A stretch of DNA of 64,000 nucleotides from assembly GCA_035705495.1 (NCBI GenBank), contig DASSWB010000098.1:1-64000 (forward strand). Direction: 5' to 3'. The notes beneath the pieces are model-generated. The model searched no databases and was not told the origin of the DNA. It saw nothing but the letters and a program-made list of their open reading frames with translations. The stretch's first letter is position 1, and the number at the start of each line of letters is the position of its first letter. The stretch is from DASSWB01 sp035705495 (GTDB lineage: Bacteria > Bacteroidota > Bacteroidia > Flavobacteriales > Flavobacteriaceae). Shown piece after piece: positions 60,968-64,000 of this stretch. A program made the translations under genes and the position numbers.

Positions 60968-62833
60968 TTATTTCAAAATAGTAAATTCAGATCTTCTGTT
61001 GATGTCATATTCGTCGTCGGTACAAATACCTTCACGTACACATTTGTTCAAAGGTTCACTCTCACCGTAACCTTTTGAAGTCAATCTGCCCCTGTCTATT
61101 CCATTTTGTACAAGGTATTCCAATGTTGAAGCCGCTCTTTTTTCAGAAAGCATTTGGTTATACTGCACTGGTCCTCTTACATCTGTATGAGAAGCAATTT
61201 CGATCTCCATTTCAGGATACTTGTTCAGCAGGTTAATTAAATCATCAAGCACTGTAACAGCTTGGGGGGTAATATCCCACTTATTGAATTCGAAATAAAT
61301 ATTCTCCAATTCAATTTGGGTTTTATCATATTTCGCGACCACGATTTCTTCTTTACTGTCGTAAGATTCCATAGCAATTATTAAAGAGCTTTGACCTTGC
61401 ATGTCCCCAGTTTGGAAAGTTGTTGTGTAAGGTTCATATTCATCTTTGGTGCTCTTTAGGTTGTATTCCGTGTTTGGTTTTAAGGTAAATTGAAACGAAG
61501 CATCTTTATCAACAGTTATTTCTTCAATTTTATTTCCGTCCCTATCAGAAATAACGATTAGGGTTCCGGGCATCAATTTATTTGTTGTTTTGTCTTTGAC
61601 CACTCCTCCAACAATAAAAATATTTCGATCTTTTGTAAAGCTGAAAATATCGTCACTGTTATTCCTGTTAGAAGAAAAATAACCCATCTCCAGTTCATTG
61701 TTGATTACATAGGCAAAATCATCACGATTGCTGTTCACAACGGTACCCATATTAAAGGCTTTTGAAAATCCGTCACCTTTTTTATGCGCGTAATAAATGT
61801 CTAGTCCTCCCAAATTTTCCTTATGTCCGTTGGAAGCAAAATACAGCGTGCCATCTTCATTAATGAAAGGAAATTGTTCCCTGTGCGCAGTATTCACGTT
61901 AGGCCCCAAATTTTGTGGTTTTCCGAAAGTCCCATCTGGATTAATATCAACATAAAAAATGTCGAATGATCCTAAACTTCCGGGCATATCACTTGAAAAG
62001 TATAATCTTTTTCCATCATTGCTAACGCTTGGATGTTCTGTAGAGTATTCATCTGATGCAAAAGAAACCGGAGTTGGATTTTTCCATTCGCCTCCAACCA
62101 GATCTGCTTTGTATATTTGGATTGTTGCTACTTTTGCATCTTCTATTTTCACCTTTTCGGAATTCGTACGGTCAAAATACATCATTTTTCCATCGGGACT
62201 AAAAGTTGCAGAGGTTTCGTGAGTATCTGTATTGATTATTTCTGAAAATTGAGCAATATTTGCCAAGCCACCATTTTCACCGACTTCACCTATATATAAA
62301 TCCAAATAAGGTTCATTGTTCCAAACATAAATTGGTCGTGTCGCATTGCGGGATGATGCGAAAACAAGGTTGGTACCTAAAAAAGCACCACCAAATTCTG
62401 AATGTTCGGTGTTTTCATTTATTCTATTGACAATAAAATTGAAGTTGGTGCTTTGGTCAATTTTCTTAAAAGCTTCAAGAGTACTGAACCCGTTGCCATT
62501 TTCATCCAAAAGAAGGGCATCGGCTTCTGTGTAGTTGCCAATTCCTTTTAACGCGTGGGCATATCGGAAATAGTACTCGGGATCAATTTGATCATATTTG
62601 TCGAACAACTTTTTATAAGTTCCCACAGCTTCATCGATCTTATTTATGTAGAAATAAGAATCACCTAAATTCTGCAGGGATTCTTGAGATTCGGGAGCAT
62701 TTTGATAAAGTTCAATGGCTTTCGGGAAATTTTTCTTTTCAAAAAATTTGTGTGCTCTTTCTAAACTTCCATTTTGGCCTAAGGCTGCAAAAACGACAAA
62801 AAGAGCTAGTAAAGTAAAGTATGTTTTTTTCAT
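60968..62833 (-). CDS. OmpA-family protein with TPR and PD40 propeller (T9SS/PorE-like)
   Basis: This 621-residue envelope protein has a signal peptide (about 1-20, ending AALG), a TPR-like helical region (to about 130), PD40 beta-propeller repeats (about 150-400, for example FSPDGKMMYFDR, VSNDGKRLYFSSDMPG, DGTLYFASNG), a CarboxypepD_reg-like sandwich (about 405-490) and a C-terminal OmpA peptidoglycan-binding domain (about 510-621) with NRRSEFTILK at the end. This is the layout of PorE and related proteins linked with type IX secretion and gliding. It is the last gene of a minus-strand cassette with the PorP/SprF gene. Confidence 0.9.
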   Translation of the reverse strand: MKKTYFTLLALFVVFAALGQNGSLERAHKFFEKKNFPKAIELYQNAPESQESLQNLGDSYFYINKIDEAVGTYKKLFDKYDQIDPEYYFRYAHALKGIGNYTEADALLLDENGNGFSTLEAFKKIDQSTNFNFIVNRINENTEHSEFGGAFLGTNLVFASSRNATRPIYVWNNEPYLDLYIGEVGENGGLANIAQFSEIINTDTHETSATFSPDGKMMYFDRTNSEKVKIEDAKVATIQIYKADLVGGEWKNPTPVSFASDEYSTEHPSVSNDGKRLYFSSDMPGSLGSFDIFYVDINPDGTFGKPQNLGPNVNTAHREQFPFINEDGTLYFASNGHKENLGGLDIYYAHKKGDGFSKAFNMGTVVNSNRDDFAYVINNELEMGYFSSNRNNSDDIFSFTKDRNIFIVGGVVKDKTTNKLMPGTLIVISDRDGNKIEEITVDKDASFQFTLKPNTEYNLKSTKDEYEPYTTTFQTGDMQGQSSLIIAMESYDSKEEIVVAKYDKTQIELENIYFEFNKWDITPQAVTVLDDLINLLNKYPEMEIEIASHTDVRGPVQYNQMLSEKRAASTLEYLVQNGIDRGRLTSKGYGESEPLNKCVREGICTDDEYDINRRSEFTILK

Positions 62834-62845
62834 GTTTTTTTCGTT

Positions 62846-63787
62846 TTAAAAGAATCTAGGCGACTTATCATATTTTGCACTTAAGATATTCAGATCAAAT
62901 AGAAGCATTATTTCATGAGATCCAGAACTATATTCACCTAAAGCAGCATAATTATAATCGTAAGCATAACCGATTCTCAATTCGGGTAATACCGCGAAAT
63001 TCACAAGTCCGCTAAAGGAATCTTCCAATCTGTAACCAATTCCTGCTTCAAATTTATCGTTGAACAAAACATTGGCGGTGATATCCACGGAAAGTGGGGA
63101 ATTTGGCACGCCGCGCAGCATGAAAGCCGGCTTTAACTTGAATTCTTCATTCAAGTCAAAAACATATCCACCGGTAAAATAAAAATGGATTTCTTCTGCC
63201 CCTAATGCTACCGTCCCATCTTCGGTTTCCAAATGTTTTGAATTTAAAAGATTGGGAGCAGACAAACCGACGTAATATTTTTCTCCGAAGAGGAAGGCTC
63301 CCACGCCTACATTCGGAAAAGCCTCATTGATATTTTCATTGAAGGCAACATCGGTAGAACTGTCACCACTACCCACTTGCAAATTGGTCAAATTGGCATC
63401 GAATAATGTAAATCCCGCCTTGACCCCAAAGGAAATTTTTGTGGTTTCTGAAACAGGAAGGACGTAGGCGAAATCTGCAAAAATATTATTTTCCTGTACT
63501 ATATTTCCTATTTCGTCGTGAACGATGGAAATTCCCATTTCAACCCTTTCGCTTAACGGAGTGTGTGCAAAAAAGGTCGCGGTTTCCGGAGCTCCTTCAA
63601 TTCCAACCCATTGTGTTCTGTATAATCCCCCGATATTAACCACGCCCAGGTTTTCTGTGGCATAACCTGGGTTAATTACACTCATGTTGTACATATATTG
63701 AGTAAATGCCGGATTCTGTTGAGCAATTCCTTTTGCTGATAAAAGGACAAGTGCCGTAAGAATGATATAATTTTTAATGTTTTTCAT
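62846..63787 (-). CDS. Type IX secretion membrane protein, PorP/SprF family
   Basis: This 313-residue outer-membrane barrel protein has a signal peptide (about 1-22, ending GIAQ) and opens with QQNPAFTQYMYNMSVINPGYA, the PorP/SprF signature, then continues as alternating strands. SprF-type proteins help attach or secrete partner adhesins such as SprB. It sits 28 bases behind the end of a CHU_C-type gene and 12 bases ahead of the OmpA gene, the recurring flavobacterial adhesin-SprF-OmpA cassette. Confidence 0.94.
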   Translation of the reverse strand: MKNIKNYIILTALVLLSAKGIAQQNPAFTQYMYNMSVINPGYATENLGVVNIGGLYRTQWVGIEGAPETATFFAHTPLSERVEMGISIVHDEIGNIVQENNIFADFAYVLPVSETTKISFGVKAGFTLFDANLTNLQVGSGDSSTDVAFNENINEAFPNVGVGAFLFGEKYYVGLSAPNLLNSKHLETEDGTVALGAEEIHFYFTGGYVFDLNEEFKLKPAFMLRGVPNSPLSVDITANVLFNDKFEAGIGYRLEDSFSGLVNFAVLPELRIGYAYDYNYAALGEYSSGSHEIMLLFDLNILSAKYDKSPRFF

Positions 63788-63815
63788 CTTTTGAATTTCT
63801 TATTTCTTTTTCCTT

Positions 63816-64000
63816 TTATCTGCTTAAATATACGGTTCCTTGAATGGGTTTTGTAGTACCATCATTCGGTTTTAGAATATAGAAATAGACCCCTGTTGGC
63901 AACACGTCATCTCCAAATATTGTGGACTGATTTGATGTTCCATCCCAATCTTCGGTATTTGCGTTTCCTTTGTATACAAGGTTTCCATATCTGTTAAAAA
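63816..64000 (-). CDS. C-terminal end of a gliding-motility-associated (CHU_C) surface protein (partial)
   Basis: A minus-strand frame enters from the right edge and stops at TAA 63816-63818. The visible 61 residues include FNRYGNLVYKGN, WDGTSNQ, LPTGVYFYILKPNDG and IQGTVYLSR. This is the gliding-motility-associated C-terminal domain (CHU_C, type B T9SS sorting signal). The body of the protein lies outside the window; such proteins are often very large, repetitive adhesins. It is the probable partner of the PorP/SprF protein behind it. Confidence 0.9.
   Translation of the reverse strand, partial: FNRYGNLVYKGNANTEDWDGTSNQSTIFGDDVLPTGVYFYILKPNDGTTKPIQGTVYLSR

Overview
The window reads as a chromosomal segment of a marine- or freshwater-type Flavobacteriaceae (Bacteroidota). 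The evidence is an AT-rich base composition, Bacteroidota-type promoters with a TAnnTTTG -7 box in front of several genes, start codons without Shine-Dalgarno sequences (several GTG and TTG), type IX secretion (T9SS) products including a C-terminal sorting domain, a PorP/SprF protein and a gliding-associated C-terminal domain, and gene orders I know from this family. The species cannot be named from the sequence alone.

Layout. 1-1.7 kb: the end of an unrecognised gene, then a minus-strand pair (alpha/beta hydrolase, engB). 1.9-18 kb: a compact division and cell-wall (dcw) operon, mraZ-rsmH-ftsL-ftsI-murE-mraY-murD-ftsW-murG-murC-ftsQ-ftsA-ftsZ, headed by a clear MraZ operator and closed by a perfect hairpin terminator, followed by yqeY and a tRNA-Arg(UCG). 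MurE carries the DNPR motif of the meso-diaminopimelate type; murF, murB and ddl are not in the cluster. 18.2-24 kb: a 119-bp tandem duplication, a soluble histidine kinase with an NtrC-type regulator, a 55-aa four-cysteine protein, glutamate dehydrogenase, a Rnk/GreA-like factor and small unknown proteins. 24-30.4 kb (minus strand): split proton-translocating transhydrogenase (pntAA-AB-B), then a nitrite-reduction group of SCO copper chaperone, NirV-like protein and copper NirK fused to cytochrome c; beside it lies a 44-aa protein built of NQEQR repeats.

30.5-39.6 kb: Trk/Ktr potassium uptake, erythromycin-esterase-like protein, ribulose-phosphate epimerase, an FAD oxidoreductase overlapping an NAD(P)-binding protein, a lipoprotein and a UbiA-like membrane protein. 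39.7-48.7 kb: glycine dehydrogenase, then a KAS III, methyltransferase, glycosyltransferase and PafA-type phosphatase series. Between methyltransferase and glycosyltransferase sits an AT-rich three-gene cassette that begins beside a tRNA-Leu-like fragment, which looks like an insertion. 48.8-55.8 kb: MlaE/MlaF lipid transporter, M3 peptidase, a structured intergenic element, a CarboxypepD_reg protein and purK-purE. 55.9-64 kb: a lipoprotein with two CxxCH motifs paired with a T9SS-exported FG-GAP protein, a hypoxanthine phosphoribosyltransferase-adenylate kinase fusion, obgE, and a T9SS/gliding cassette (OmpA-PD40 protein, PorP/SprF, end of a large surface protein) running off the right edge.

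Most of the window is housekeeping. I saw no phage, transposase, CRISPR array or rRNA. The least explained parts are the tRNA-linked tandem repeat, the small proteins at 21.2, 23.8 and 30.2 kb, the inserted cassette at 44.3-46.1 kb, and the structured element at 52.5 kb. All family assignments are from reading the translated sequence; no database search was run.
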